64,000 nt of DNA from Bacillus sp. KH172YL63 (GCF_011398925.1 NZ_AP022842.1:15001-79000), one strand, 5' to 3'. Numbered from the stretch's first letter, positions 35,174 to 46,960 are shown. Numbers and translations: made by a program. Notes: generated by a model not told the origin, from the sequence alone.

Positions 35174-35455
35174 TTATTTTGATTGTAGTGAGTCTTGGAT
35201 TTCTTTTAGTAATTGATCTGCACCTTCACGGCTAAGAACCAATTTACCGTTAGCAAGCTTGATGTTATCATCAGAAACTTCACCAGTGATTTGGCAAGTC
35301 ATGCTTGGCTTGTATTTCTTTAAGATGATTCTTTCGTCATCAACGTAGATTTCTAAAGCATCTTTCTCAGCAATACCAAGTGTACGGCGTAATTCGATTG
35401 GAATAACGACACGGCCTAATTCATCAACTTTTCTTACAATACCTGTAGATTTCAT
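35174..35455 (-). CDS. abrB: Transition-state regulator AbrB
   Basis: 93 residues. Swapped-hairpin DNA-binding repressor of stationary-phase genes. N-terminal domain MKSTGIVRKVDELGRVVIP; C-terminal multimerisation part with the single Cys in SMTCQITGEV. Ribosome site GGAGGAG. Downstream of a sigma-A promoter and two Spo0A boxes arranged as in B. subtilis, so likely repressed by Spo0A~P at the start of sporulation. Confidence 0.97.
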   Translation of the reverse strand: MKSTGIVRKVDELGRVVIPIELRRTLGIAEKDALEIYVDDERIILKKYKPSMTCQITGEVSDDNIKLANGKLVLSREGADQLLKEIQDSLQSK

Positions 35456-35497
35456 TTGAAAATCTCCTCCAAATATATATTATTTCTCTCTCTCTAG

Positions 35498-35514
35498 TTC
35501 GTCAATATTCGACA
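35498..35514 (-). promoter_or_regulatory. Two Spo0A boxes in the abrB promoter
   Basis: On the minus strand TGTCGAA (35514-35508), 3 nt, TGACGAA (35504-35498). They lie just downstream of the predicted abrB start point, as at the well-known B. subtilis abrB operator. Confidence 0.8.
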
Positions 35515-35533
35515 AATTTCTTTAACTGCTACT

Positions 35534-35562
35534 ATCATACCAACGATTGGGAATTACGTCAA
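35534..35562 (-). promoter_or_regulatory. abrB sigma-A promoter
   Basis: Minus strand TTGACG (35562-35557), 17-bp spacer, TATGAT (35539-35534). Confidence 0.75.
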
Positions 35563-35691
35563 TAATTAAATCTGTAAATTATTAATAAAAAATGGATTAA
35601 TAAATACTGTTCTCATAAGCTTTACGCCTTGTTGTAAAAAACTGTATTACCAATTAAAAATTATTGTAATAAAAGTAAAGATTAAGATTTT

Positions 35692-35759
35692 TGTCGAATT
35701 CTCTCATTTTCGTGTCTGTATTCGACATGTTTCGACAAAAACCTGCATTGCTTTCGACA
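35692..35759. promoter_or_regulatory. Cluster of four Spo0A-box matches upstream of metS
   Basis: Perfect TGTCGAA on the plus strand at 35692-35698, and its complement TTCGACA at 35721-35727, 35731-35737 and 35753-35759. They lie 25-92 nt upstream of the metS -35 and about 130-200 nt upstream of the abrB -35. Confidence 0.6.
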
Positions 35760-35783
35760 AAATTGAAGGATCTGACTGTTTAG

Positions 35784-35812
35784 TTGCAGAAAGCCTGTAT
35801 TTTAGGTATATT
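35784..35812 (+). promoter_or_regulatory. Candidate metS promoter
   Basis: TTGCAG (35784), 17-bp spacer, TATATT (35807). Gives a leader of about 130 nt, in which no T-box is seen. Confidence 0.55.
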
Positions 35813-35912
35813 TTGATGAGATAAGAGGTTAAGATGATAGGTAGGACGATCCTGCAGGGAGACTGGATGATTGTAGAAATAACGCCACTAAAAACCATAC
35901 GCAGCACAGTGA

Positions 35913-37913
<2,001 letters not shown>

Positions 37914-37924
37914 GGAAATTCATC

Positions 37925-37957
37925 CAAAGGGATGTTCCACGTGGAACATCCCTTTGT
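37925..37957. terminator. metS terminator that contains a parS-type palindrome
   Basis: A perfect palindrome from CAAAGGGATG to CATCCCTTTG followed by TT. Its centre TGTTCCACGTGGAACA (37933-37948) matches the ParB/Spo0J site consensus TGTTNCACGTGAAACA at 15 of 16 positions. Near the origin, beside metS, as is one of the known B. subtilis parS sites. Confidence 0.8.
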
Positions 37958-38206
37958 TATATTCGTATAGTTTTATTCATAATAAATAGCCGAATGACAT
38001 GGGTTGTCATTATATAAAAATAATAATGAAACAAATGATTTTGGTTATTTTGCCTGAATCGGTAAAATGGGTAATGGTGATAGAGAGATTAGTGCAAATA
38101 AAATATATCCATTAAAACCATAATATGTAATATGAATGTTACATGACTGTGATGCTTGTCATCCGTTTTTATATTAAACTTATTTTTAATACAAGGAGTG
38201 TCTTAC

Positions 38207-38974
38207 ATGCTATTTGATACACATGTTCATTTGAATGCAGAACAATTTGACGAAGATCTGGAGGAGGTAATATCGAGAGCGAGAGAAGCTGGAGTTGAAA
38301 AGATGGTTGTCGTCGGATTTGACAGGCCTACCATCAACCGTGCGATGGAACTCATCGGTCAATATGACTTCTTGTATGCCGCAATCGGCTGGCACCCAGT
38401 GGATGCAATTGATATGAAAGATGAAGATTTAGCTTGGATCGAAGAGCTTTCCAGCCACCCGAAAGTCGTTGCGATCGGGGAAATGGGCCTTGACTATCAT
38501 TGGGATAAATCACCGAAGGATGTTCAGAAGAACGTATTCAGGAAACAGATTCAATTAGCCAAAAAAGTGAAACTCCCGATCGTGATTCATAACCGTGATG
38601 CCACTCAGGATATTGTGGACATCCTCCGGGAAGAAAACGCAGGCGAAGTTGGGGGGATCATGCACTGCTTCAGCGGAAGTCCGGAAATCGCCCAAGAGTG
38701 TGTAGAGATGAATTTTTATATTTCACTTGGTGGTCCCGTCACCTTTAAAAATGCAAAAAAACCAAAAGAAGTGGCAAAGGAGATTCCGTTGGAAAAGCTC
38801 CTGATCGAAACGGACTGCCCTTATTTAGCACCACACCCGAACCGTGGGAAGCGTAATGAACCCGCTTATGTGAAGCTTGTGGCAGAACAGATCGCTGAAT
38901 TGAAAGAAGTGTCCCTGGAAGAAGTGGAGAGGGTCACATTCGAAAATGCAAAAAAAGTATTCAACATAAACTGA
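38207..38974 (+). CDS. tatD: TatD family metal-dependent DNase
   Basis: 255 residues. TIM-barrel hydrolase with metal ligands in FDTHVHLN, the Glu in GEMGLDYHW, HNRD, MHCFSGS and TDCPYLAPHP. Family members are 3'-5' DNases/RNases involved in quality control. Start ATG 38207 follows AAGGAGTG. Counterpart of yabD. Confidence 0.95.
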   Translation: MLFDTHVHLNAEQFDEDLEEVISRAREAGVEKMVVVGFDRPTINRAMELIGQYDFLYAAIGWHPVDAIDMKDEDLAWIEELSSHPKVVAIGEMGLDYHWDKSPKDVQKNVFRKQIQLAKKVKLPIVIHNRDATQDIVDILREENAGEVGGIMHCFSGSPEIAQECVEMNFYISLGGPVTFKNAKKPKEVAKEIPLEKLLIETDCPYLAPHPNRGKRNEPAYVKLVAEQIAELKEVSLEEVERVTFENAKKVFNIN

Positions 38975-39170
38975 CATCGATATATGTCGAGAATTGAGAG
39001 AGCTTGTCCAAATAGGCAATAAAAACAAAAAGTTCTACATAGAATTCTTGTTTCATAGGATAACCATGTCGACAACTCTCTCTTTTCTTTTTGTATTCTT
39101 TTATGCATAATATGTTTTATGTTCCCCCGGGTTTCAATATTTTGCTAGATTGTGTTAGGTGAAGTAAGGG

Positions 39171-39199
39171 TTGACAGTCACTGGATTACTCTATATAAT
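39171..39199 (+). promoter_or_regulatory. Consensus sigma-A promoter of yabE
   Basis: TTGACA, 17-bp spacer, TATAAT: both boxes perfect. The strongest promoter in the window by sequence. Confidence 0.88.
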
Positions 39200-39225
39200 C
39201 ACTCCGAGAAAAGGAGGCGTTTTTC

Positions 39226-40440
39226 ATGAACATGAAAACCATGAAAAGCCTGTTTTCCAAGTCTTTGAGTCGAAGGAAATGGATTGTTACAATCGGAACA
39301 TTGGTAACATCTGCAGCTGTATTCGGAATTCTTTTTTATGAAGGATCTAAAAACACTGTAGCATTGACCTTAGACGGCGAGCAAAAAGAGATTAGGACGC
39401 ATGCAAACACGATTCAAGATATATTAAAAGAATTAGAGATTTCACCCCGCTCAGAAGACTATTTGTACCCCTCGGGGAATACGAAGGTTTCAAATAACAT
39501 GCAAATTGTTTGGGAACCGGCAAAACAGGTAGGGATTACAGTAGGAGACCAGAAGAAAACGATCTGGACGACTGCTGATACAGTAAAAGAGTTACTCTCC
39601 GAAAATGAAATTAAAGTAGGGGAACATGATAAGGTCCAACCCGGCTTATCAGAGAAAGTAACAGGGAACATGAATGTAATGATTGATGCCGCATTTCCAC
39701 TGAAACTCGTAAATGGTGGGAAAGAGCAAAAGGCATGGTCTACTTCGACTACGGTCGCTGACTTTTTAAAGCAACAAGGAATTACACTAAAAGATTCAGA
39801 CCGTGTTGAACCAGGTTTAGACAAAATTGTGAAAGCAAATGATGTCGTAAATGTCGTTCGAGTTGAAAAAGTCACCGATGTAGTGGAAGAGACAAAAAAT
39901 TTCACCGTCATTTCCAAAAAGGATTCTAATCTTTCAAAAGGGAAAGAAAAGGTCGTCCAGGAAGGTAAGGACGGGAAAATCAAAAAGAAATTTGAAGTTG
40001 TGAAAGAAAACGCCAAAGAGGTTTCCAGAAAACTGGTGAGCGAAGAAGTTGTGGAAGAAAGCCAGGATAAAATCGTCAATGTCGGTACGAAGGTACTCGT
40101 GGCACAAGTATCCCGGGGAAGTTCTTCGGCAAGTTCAGCAGAGTCTGGTGGAAGGGAATTCTATGTGAGTTCTACAGCCTATACAGCCTCATGTAACGGA
40201 TGCTCTGGCCGTACGGCTACAGGCATCAATTTAAAAGCGAACCCTAACGTAAAGGTCATCGCGGTTGACCCATCCGTCATTCCTTTAGGTACGAAGGTGT
40301 ATGTAGAAGGCTACGGCTATGCTGTGGCAGCTGATACAGGCGGAGCGATCAGAGGGAATAAAATTGATGTGTTCTTCTCATCTAAATCCGACGCTTATCG
40401 TTGGGGAAGAAAGACCATCAAGATAAGAATATTGAACTAA
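39226..40440 (+). CDS. yabE: YabE cell-wall protein (DUF348-G5-3D)
   Basis: 404 residues. Rpf/Sps-like putative lytic enzyme. N-terminal membrane segment (about 20-40), two or three DUF348 repeats (EIRTHANTIQDILKEL, KTIWTTADTVKELL, QKAWSTSTTVADFL), a G5 domain (about 215-290), and a C-terminal 3D domain with the three Asp of VDPSVIPLG, ADTGG and IDVFF. Probably cleaves peptidoglycan outside the cell. ATG after AAAGGAGGC; single gene with consensus promoter and own terminator. Confidence 0.95.
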   Translation: MNMKTMKSLFSKSLSRRKWIVTIGTLVTSAAVFGILFYEGSKNTVALTLDGEQKEIRTHANTIQDILKELEISPRSEDYLYPSGNTKVSNNMQIVWEPAKQVGITVGDQKKTIWTTADTVKELLSENEIKVGEHDKVQPGLSEKVTGNMNVMIDAAFPLKLVNGGKEQKAWSTSTTVADFLKQQGITLKDSDRVEPGLDKIVKANDVVNVVRVEKVTDVVEETKNFTVISKKDSNLSKGKEKVVQEGKDGKIKKKFEVVKENAKEVSRKLVSEEVVEESQDKIVNVGTKVLVAQVSRGSSSASSAESGGREFYVSSTAYTASCNGCSGRTATGINLKANPNVKVIAVDPSVIPLGTKVYVEGYGYAVAADTGGAIRGNKIDVFFSSKSDAYRWGRKTIKIRILN

Positions 40441-40441
40441 T

Positions 40442-40468
40442 GGCAGGGGTAGTTCCCTGCTTTTTTTT
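40442..40468 (+). terminator. yabE terminator
   Basis: GCAGGG paired with CCCTGC, then T8. Confidence 0.85.
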
Positions 40469-40559
40469 ATTTATTGATCAAAACCGTTATAATAACTTTA
40501 GGTGTTCATTCATTAGACGAAATGAAAAGTAAAAATGTTTCAACTTTTTTGGAGGAATC

Positions 40560-41991
<1,432 letters not shown>

Positions 41992-41998
41992 CCATATG

Positions 41999-42033
41999 AA
42001 GGCTAAACGCATGACGCGTTTAGCCTTTTTTTG
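41999..42033 (+). terminator. rsmA terminator
   Basis: AAGGCTAAACGC paired with GCGTTTAGCCTT, then T7. Confidence 0.92.
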
Positions 42034-42073
42034 ATGGACAGGGTCCAGAGAGAGTGGTTGTTTGCTTGAAGGT

Positions 42074-42439
42074 TAGCTCCAAGGGCTTGAGGCTCGAGGT
42101 CATAAGCCAAGGCACCCAAAAAGGCAAAGAACGCCTTTCCGGGTGCCTCGTCTTATGCTTGTCGCCTCAGAGCAAGCCCCTTCCGCTTTTATTGTATCCA
42201 GCTCCGGCGGCTAGCCCCTCGAGGTCACAACTGAAAAATCCCATAAGGCAAAGAACGCCTTTTGGGATTTCCCCGTTGTGCTTGTCGGGCCTACCCAAGC
42301 CGCCTCCGCTTTTATGATATCCAGCTCCAGGGGCTTGAGGCTCGAGGTCATAAGACGAGGCACCCAAAAAGGCAAAGAACGCCTTTCCGGGTACCTCGTC
42401 TTATGCTTGTCGCCTCAGAGCGAGCCCCTTCCGCTTTTA
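42074..42439. repeat. Cluster 2 of about 120-bp palindromic repeats (three copies)
   Basis: Copies at 42074-42190, 42193-42313 and 42315-42439. They share the TCC AGCTCC start and TTCCGCTTTT end, with central AAGGC..GCCTT hairpin. Arms co-vary: copies 1 and 3 have CATAAG/CTTATG, GGCACCC/GGGTGCC (one mismatch in copy 3) and GAGGC/GCCTC. Copy 2 has CACAAC/GTTGTG, AAATCCC/GGGATTT and GCGGC/GCCGC. Located between the rsmA terminator and the yabG promoter. No genes inside. Confidence 0.9.
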
Positions 42440-42444
42440 GTGGC

Positions 42445-42472
42445 ACCGAATAAGCTCAGGATGCATAGGTTA
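42445..42472 (+). promoter_or_regulatory. Possible sigma-K promoter of yabG
   Basis: AC (42445), 17-nt spacer, CATAGGTTA (42464) fits the sigma-K pattern (AC, 16-17 nt, CATAnnnTA). About 128 nt before the yabG start. yabG is a late mother-cell gene in B. subtilis. Confidence 0.45.
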
Positions 42473-42599
42473 TCACAGGGAATATTTACTTAATTGATGT
42501 GAAGGGTGGAGAAGGGTTTGGCGGAGACAGATCCTCCTCGGCTTATTCATTTCCTTTTTTGATTGATCAACGAATGTTTAGCCCATGGGAGTGACTGAT

Positions 42600-43478
42600 G
42601 TGAATATCGAAATCAATGATGTCGTGGGGCGCCTTTCCTATCAATGTGATATTTTATTCAGGGTGATTGATATCCGCATGATAGATGGACATAAAACGGC
42701 AGTGCTGTATGGTGAAGATTTTCGATTAATAGCGGATGCTCCTTTTCATGATTTGAAGAAGATGGACCCTAGAGAGCAGGATCGTATTTCGAAGGAGTTT
42801 CGTTCCAAAGAGGAACAATCTCTCGGCTTATTTCGACAAGATATTGAGTTGCTCAAGTATAAGCAGGAATACAGGGTGACAAATGCTTATCGGGACGATT
42901 ATAACTATTTCCAGGTTCCGGGGAAAGTTCTTCATCTTGATGGAGATCCCAGCTATTTAAGAAAGTGCCTAGATCTTTATGAGAAAATCGGTGTACCGGT
43001 AAAAGGCGTTCACTGCAGTGAAACAGAGATGCCTCACCAAATCGGACCCCTTATCGATAAATATAGACCGAATATTATCGTATTGACCGGTCACGATGCT
43101 TATTCAAAAGCAAAAGGGGCCAAGGGAGATATTAATGCTTACCGACATTCCAAATACTTCGTCCAGGCTGTGAGGGAAGCCCGGAGCAAATCCCCCCATT
43201 TGGACCAGCTGGTGATCTTTGCCGGGGCCTGTCAATCCCACTTCGAATCCCTTATTCATGCCGGCGCCAATTTTGCAAGCTCACCGTCCAGGGTCAATAT
43301 CCATGCACTGGATCCGGTTTATATTGTTGCAAAGATATGCTTTACCGGATTCAAAGACTCTGTGAATGTATGGGACGTCATACGCAATACATTGACAGGG
43401 GATAAAGGCTTGGGTGGGATAGAGACAAAGGGTGTACTTCGTACGGGGATGCCGTACAAAATTTCGGAGGAAGACTAA
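42600..43478 (+). CDS. yabG: Sporulation-specific protease YabG
   Basis: 292 residues. Coat-associated peptidase (family U57) that trims spore coat proteins. Conserved segments GKVLHLDGD, LTGHDAYSK, and VIFAGACQSHFESLI, with Cys and His as likely catalytic residues. I start at GTG 42600, preceded by GGGAGTG; ATG 42585 would add five residues without a ribosome site. Confidence 0.95.
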   Translation: MNIEINDVVGRLSYQCDILFRVIDIRMIDGHKTAVLYGEDFRLIADAPFHDLKKMDPREQDRISKEFRSKEEQSLGLFRQDIELLKYKQEYRVTNAYRDDYNYFQVPGKVLHLDGDPSYLRKCLDLYEKIGVPVKGVHCSETEMPHQIGPLIDKYRPNIIVLTGHDAYSKAKGAKGDINAYRHSKYFVQAVREARSKSPHLDQLVIFAGACQSHFESLIHAGANFASSPSRVNIHALDPVYIVAKICFTGFKDSVNVWDVIRNTLTGDKGLGGIETKGVLRTGMPYKISEED

Positions 43479-43500
43479 GGAATGTTCGACAAAACTGACT

Positions 43501-43537
43501 AGACCTTGCCATATCCGGGTGAATGGAAAAGGTCTAT
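43501..43537 (+). terminator. yabG terminator
   Basis: AGACCTT paired with AAGGTCT across a long loop, then TTTGGTTTTTT. Confidence 0.55.
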
Positions 43538-43621
43538 TTGGTTTTTTCAGGCATACACTTTCTAGGTGCTGTTTTTAAAAAAGGACGGTCGCAAGTGCGC
43601 GCCGGCTCTCCCATTTGCATC

Positions 43622-43670
43622 GGCTTTATTGCTGTCGGCACTGATCAAACCGCCTTCCCGTTTATTGTTT
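43622..43670. repeat. Degenerate right arm of the 120-bp palindrome family
   Basis: TATTGCTGTCGGCACTGATC...CCGCCTTCCCGTTTA parallels the right arm GCTTGTCGGGCCTGACC...GCCGCCTTCCGCTTTT. The left arm is not recognisable. Explains part of the 356-nt gap between yabG and veg. Confidence 0.5.
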
Positions 43671-43740
43671 ACATAATTTTTCAAAGGTTGGGGAAAGGTA
43701 GGGATGTAGAAAAAACGTATTTTTTGTTGAATAAAATATA

Positions 43741-43810
43741 TTGACAGGAGTTCGGAATTCTTGTTAAAATAATAAATTTATTTGACTTAACTTACATAAT
43801 GTGTTATATT
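43741..43810 (+). promoter_or_regulatory. Tandem promoters of veg
   Basis: P1: TTGACA (43741), 18-bp spacer, TAAAAT (43765). P2: TTGACT (43782), 17-bp spacer, TATATT (43805), 25 nt before the veg start. The veg promoter is a classic strong sigma-A promoter. Confidence 0.75.
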
Positions 43811-43834
43811 AGATTATAGTGAGGTGGAAGCGAA

Positions 43835-44104
43835 ATGCCAAAAACATTAGCCGACATTAAAAGATCCCTTGATTCCAATCTTGGGAAACGATTAATGCTA
43901 AAAGCAAACGGTGGACGTCGAAAAACAATTGAGCGTTCAGGTGTTCTAGCCGAAACGTATCCTTCTGTATTCGTGGTTCAACTGGATCAAGAAGAGAATG
44001 CGTTCGAACGAGTTTCTTACAGCTATGCAGATGTTCTCACTGAGACAGTTCAATTAACATTTTATGATGAATCAACAGGAAATATCATCTTTAGCCAGCA
44101 GTAG
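43835..44104 (+). CDS. veg: Veg protein, biofilm-associated
   Basis: 89 residues. Small highly conserved Firmicutes protein. In B. subtilis it stimulates biofilm matrix genes by counteracting SinR. N-terminus [19 protein letters not shown] is diagnostic. Start after GAGGTGG. Confidence 0.96.
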   Translation: MPKTLADIKRSLDSNLGKRLMLKANGGRRKTIERSGVLAETYPSVFVVQLDQEENAFERVSYSYADVLTETVQLTFYDESTGNIIFSQQ

Positions 44105-44128
44105 ACAATTGTTTGCTGCTTTTTTATT
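44095..44128 (+). terminator. veg terminator
   Basis: CAGCAG paired with TTGCTG around the stop codon, then T6. Confidence 0.75.
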
Positions 44129-44186
44129 TGTCTATACATACATGTTTTACATATCAACCTTTCGTCTTGAATCCACTTGTTGAACA

Positions 44187-44193
44187 CATACTA
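44187..44193 (+). promoter_or_regulatory. Possible sigma-G -10 box of sspF
   Basis: CATACTA matches the sigma-G -10. No good -35 was found at 17-18 nt, so the call rests on the -10 and the gene downstream. Confidence 0.35.
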
Positions 44194-44224
44194 AGCATGT
44201 GGCACAACACAAGGGGGTAAGACG

Positions 44225-44407
44225 ATGAGTAGAAGAAGAGGCATCATGTCGGATCAGTTAAAAGCGGAAATCGCACAGGAACTCGGGTTCTACGATGTTG
44301 TCCAAAAGGATGGATGGGGCGGAATCACGTCCCGGGATGCGGGGAATATGGTGAAGCGGGCAGTCGAACTCGCCAGCGCACAGTTTTCCCAAACACATTC
44401 ACGATGA
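44225..44407 (+). CDS. sspF: Small acid-soluble spore protein, alpha/beta-type SspF
   Basis: 60 residues. Forespore DNA-binding [23 protein letters not shown] and [17 protein letters not shown] are the SASP signature, with the GPR-type region only partly present as in SspF. Start after AAGGGGG. Confidence 0.95.
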   Translation: MSRRRGIMSDQLKAEIAQELGFYDVVQKDGWGGITSRDAGNMVKRAVELASAQFSQTHSR

Positions 44408-44454
44408 CTCTTGTCTAACGAATAAGCTCACATCTTTTATCATTGCCATATACC

Positions 44455-44500
44455 GGGTCGCCTTAAAAGTACAGTGCTTTTAAGGCGGCCCTTGTTTATT
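44455..44500 (+). terminator. sspF terminator
   Basis: CGCCTTAAAAG paired with CTTTTAAGGCG inside outer GG/CC pairs, then TTGTTTATT. Confidence 0.8.
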
Positions 44501-44636
44501 GGGCTAAGACGTTCTTTCCTATCGGTTCGTTACATGATAAAATAACATACTTGTATGAGTATGTTTAGAAGTTAACACTCTCGATAATGACTGTATGATA
44601 CAATATAACAAAGAGTATTGGTAAGAAGGTGATGAG

Positions 44637-45491
44637 ATGAGGTTATTAGTGAAGGCGCCGGCAAAAATTAACCTATCACTTGATGTTTTACATAAACGTT
44701 CAGATGGTTACCATGAAGTTGAGATGGTTATGACGACAATCGATTTAGCAGATAGAATCGAGCTGACGAATCTTTCCGAAGACACAATCAAGATTCTTTC
44801 GCATAATCGATTTGTACCGGACGATGGAAGAAATCTTGCCTATCAGGCTGCACAGCTGTTAAAGACAAGGATGAATATCAAAAAAGGAGTGGCCATCTCC
44901 ATTGATAAAGTCATCCCGGTTGCAGCAGGTTTAGCAGGAGGAAGCAGTGACGCGGCGGCGACGCTTAAAGGGCTGAACCGATTATGGGATTTAGGTCTCA
45001 GCATGGACGAGCTTGCCGAACTTGGTGCTGAAATTGGTTCTGACGTTTCATTCTGTGTCTACGGTGGAACTGCACTCGCATCGGGAAGAGGGGAAAAGAT
45101 CAAGCATCTCCCTGCCCCGCCGAACTGCTGGGTCATCCTGGCAAAACCGACGATAGGGGTATCAACTGCCGATGTTTATAAAAATTTAGACCTGAAACAT
45201 GTGAACCACCCGAATACACAAGGGATGGTTTCGGCTTTAGAAAATGGAAGTTATCATGATATATGCTCCAATTTGGGGAACGTACTGGAATCTGTGACCC
45301 TGGATATGCATCCTGAAGTGTCACACATCAAAGATCAAATGGAGCGGTTTGGCGCAGACGCGGTATTGATGAGCGGAAGCGGCCCGACGGTATATGGATT
45401 AGTGCAATATGAATCAAGACTTCATCGAATCTATAATGGTTTAAGAGGTTTTTGTGACCAGGTGTTCGCAGTGCGGATGCTGGGAGATTAA
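44637..45491 (+). CDS. ispE: 4-diphosphocytidyl-2-C-methyl-D-erythritol kinase
   Basis: 284 residues. GHMP kinase of the MEP isoprenoid pathway. [12 protein letters not shown] at the N-terminus, ATP loop [15 protein letters not shown] and C-terminal [11 protein letters not shown] are intact. ATG after AAGGTGATG. Lies before purR as in B. subtilis. Confidence 0.97.
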   Translation: MRLLVKAPAKINLSLDVLHKRSDGYHEVEMVMTTIDLADRIELTNLSEDTIKILSHNRFVPDDGRNLAYQAAQLLKTRMNIKKGVAISIDKVIPVAAGLAGGSSDAAATLKGLNRLWDLGLSMDELAELGAEIGSDVSFCVYGGTALASGRGEKIKHLPAPPNCWVILAKPTIGVSTADVYKNLDLKHVNHPNTQGMVSALENGSYHDICSNLGNVLESVTLDMHPEVSHIKDQMERFGADAVLMSGSGPTVYGLVQYESRLHRIYNGLRGFCDQVFAVRMLGD

Positions 45492-45535
45492 GGACTCTTG
45501 CCGAAATCCGTATATTAATGATATATTTACATTAC

Positions 45536-45548
45536 AATATTCGGATTT
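45536..45548 (-). promoter_or_regulatory. Putative PurBox before purR
   Basis: Minus-strand AAATCCGAATATT fits the PurR half-site pattern AAANCCGAACAWT with about one difference. A weaker, oppositely facing TTGCCGAAATCC (45498-45509) could be the second half. Suggests autoregulation, as in B. subtilis. Confidence 0.45.
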
Positions 45549-45562
45549 AGGAGGTTTGTTTG

Positions 45563-46399
45563 GTGAAGTTTAAGCGTAGTGAACGATTAATTGATATGAC
45601 CCATTACTTATTGGAACGTCCCCACCAACTTGTTCCTTTGACTTTTTTCTCTGAGCGGTACGGTTCGGCTAAGTCCTCCATCAGTGAGGATTTAACGATT
45701 GTAAAGGAAACATTTGAAGGACGGGGTGTTGGCACGGTCCAAACGGTTCCAGGCGCAGCTGGTGGAGTGAAGTATGTGCCGAAAGTCAATCGCGGGGAAG
45801 CAAAAGAAATGATCGATGAGCTTTGTGTCCAATTGGAGAGCGCCGATCGATTATTGCCTGGCGGCTATTTATACATGACTGATCTGCTTGGCAATCCCCA
45901 GCTGATGAAGAGTGTAGGTAAGCTGTTGGCATCTGCCTTTGCGGAAAAGGACATCGATGTCATCATGACCGTAGCGACAAAGGGGATACCGATTGCCAAT
46001 GCGGTCGCTTCCTACCTGAATGTTCCGGTTGTAATCGTCAGACGGGACAGCCGTGTGACGGAAGGATCGACAGTGAGCATCAACTATGTGTCCGGGTCAT
46101 CCAAGCGGATCCAGTCCATGGTCCTCTCTAAGAGAAGCCTGAAGGAAGGCAGTAAAGTCCTGGTTGTCGATGATTTCATGAAGGCCGGCGGAACGATCAA
46201 CGGCATGAAGAACCTGTTGGATGAATTCTCGGCAACACTTTCCGGAATCGGGGTCCTGGTCGAATCCAACAGCATGGATGATCGATTGGTCGACGACTAT
46301 GTGTCACTGTTAAAACTGTCCAATGTAAATGAAAAAGACAAACAGATTTCCTTGACTGAAGGAAACTATTTTCAATCCAATCTAACATTTCTACCATAA
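45563..46399 (+). CDS. purR: Pur operon repressor PurR
   Basis: 278 residues. Represses purine synthesis genes and responds to PRPP. N-terminal winged helix (about 1-70: RLIDMTHYLLERPHQLVPL), then a phosphoribosyltransferase-fold domain with the PRPP loop VLVVDDFMKAGGT. GTG 45563 has TTAGGAGG at good spacing; TTG 45560 is one codon earlier. Followed by yabJ, which is needed for PurR function in B. subtilis. Confidence 0.96.
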   Translation: MKFKRSERLIDMTHYLLERPHQLVPLTFFSERYGSAKSSISEDLTIVKETFEGRGVGTVQTVPGAAGGVKYVPKVNRGEAKEMIDELCVQLESADRLLPGGYLYMTDLLGNPQLMKSVGKLLASAFAEKDIDVIMTVATKGIPIANAVASYLNVPVVIVRRDSRVTEGSTVSINYVSGSSKRIQSMVLSKRSLKEGSKVLVVDDFMKAGGTINGMKNLLDEFSATLSGIGVLVESNSMDDRLVDDYVSLLKLSNVNEKDKQISLTEGNYFQSNLTFLP

Positions 46400-46414
46400 G
46401 GGGAGGCATTTACG

Positions 46415-46789
46415 ATGCGTGTAGTTTCTACAAATCAAGCACCAGCGGCAATTGGTCCTTATTCTCAAGGTATGATCGTCAATAATATGTTCTATAGTTC
46501 AGGGCAGATACCATTGACGGCAGAAGGTACGATGATTGAAGGCGACGTAGCTGAACAAACCCATCAGGTGTTCCGTAACCTGCAGGCTGTATTGGCAGAA
46601 GCAGGAGCGTCATTGGAATCGGTCGTCAAAGCCACAGTGTTCATAAAAGATATGAATGATTTTGGTACGATCAATGAAGTGTACGGTGAATATTTCAGTA
46701 ATCACAAACCCGCCCGTTCTTGTGTAGAGGTGGCACGCTTACCGAAAGATGCCAAGGTTGAAATCGAAGTAATCGCACTCGTGAAGTAA
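46415..46789 (+). CDS. ridA: RidA family enamine/imine deaminase (YabJ)
   Basis: 124 residues. Trimeric RidA that hydrolyses reactive enamine/imine intermediates. SSGQIPLT and the C-terminal [18 protein letters not shown] with the conserved Arg are family hallmarks. 15 nt after purR; in the purR-yabJ operon. Start after GGGGAGG. Confidence 0.96.
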   Translation: MRVVSTNQAPAAIGPYSQGMIVNNMFYSSGQIPLTAEGTMIEGDVAEQTHQVFRNLQAVLAEAGASLESVVKATVFIKDMNDFGTINEVYGEYFSNHKPARSCVEVARLPKDAKVEIEVIALVK

Positions 46790-46809
46790 TCTTCACGGGT
46801 GTTTTTTTG
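46778..46809 (+). terminator. yabJ terminator
   Basis: CGTGAAG paired with CTTCACG around the stop codon, followed by T7. Confidence 0.75.
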
Positions 46810-46890
46810 TATCAAAAAAGGAGTATAGGTCAAATGAAACAGATATAAAGATGAGAAAAATAAAATTTTTCAAAAAATTTTACAGTTAAA

Positions 46891-46920
46891 GAAGGAATAT
46901 GGAAATATTTCGTTGAATAC
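46891..46920 (+). promoter_or_regulatory. Sigma-H promoter of spoVG
   Basis: GAAGGAATA (46891) and GTTGAATAC (46912) with a 12-nt spacer fit RNAGGAWWW and RNNGAATWW. Upstream is an A+T-rich block (46860-46890), as in B. subtilis, where AbrB represses spoVG. Confidence 0.8.
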
Positions 46921-46960
46921 ATACAGTAGATTTCATCTAGGGAAAAAGGTGGTGAACAGA

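Noticed and set aside
39459..40079. 206-codon frame antisense to yabE
   Set aside because: Composition is a mirror of the Lys/Glu-rich yabE; no ribosome site and no independent promoter seen.
43485..43491. Single TTCGACA (Spo0A box) after yabG
   Set aside because: Isolated heptamer in a 3' region, not near a promoter; expected by chance in 64 kb.
43523..43744. 73-codon frame between yabG and veg
   Set aside because: Runs through the yabG terminator and the decayed repeat; no ribosome site.
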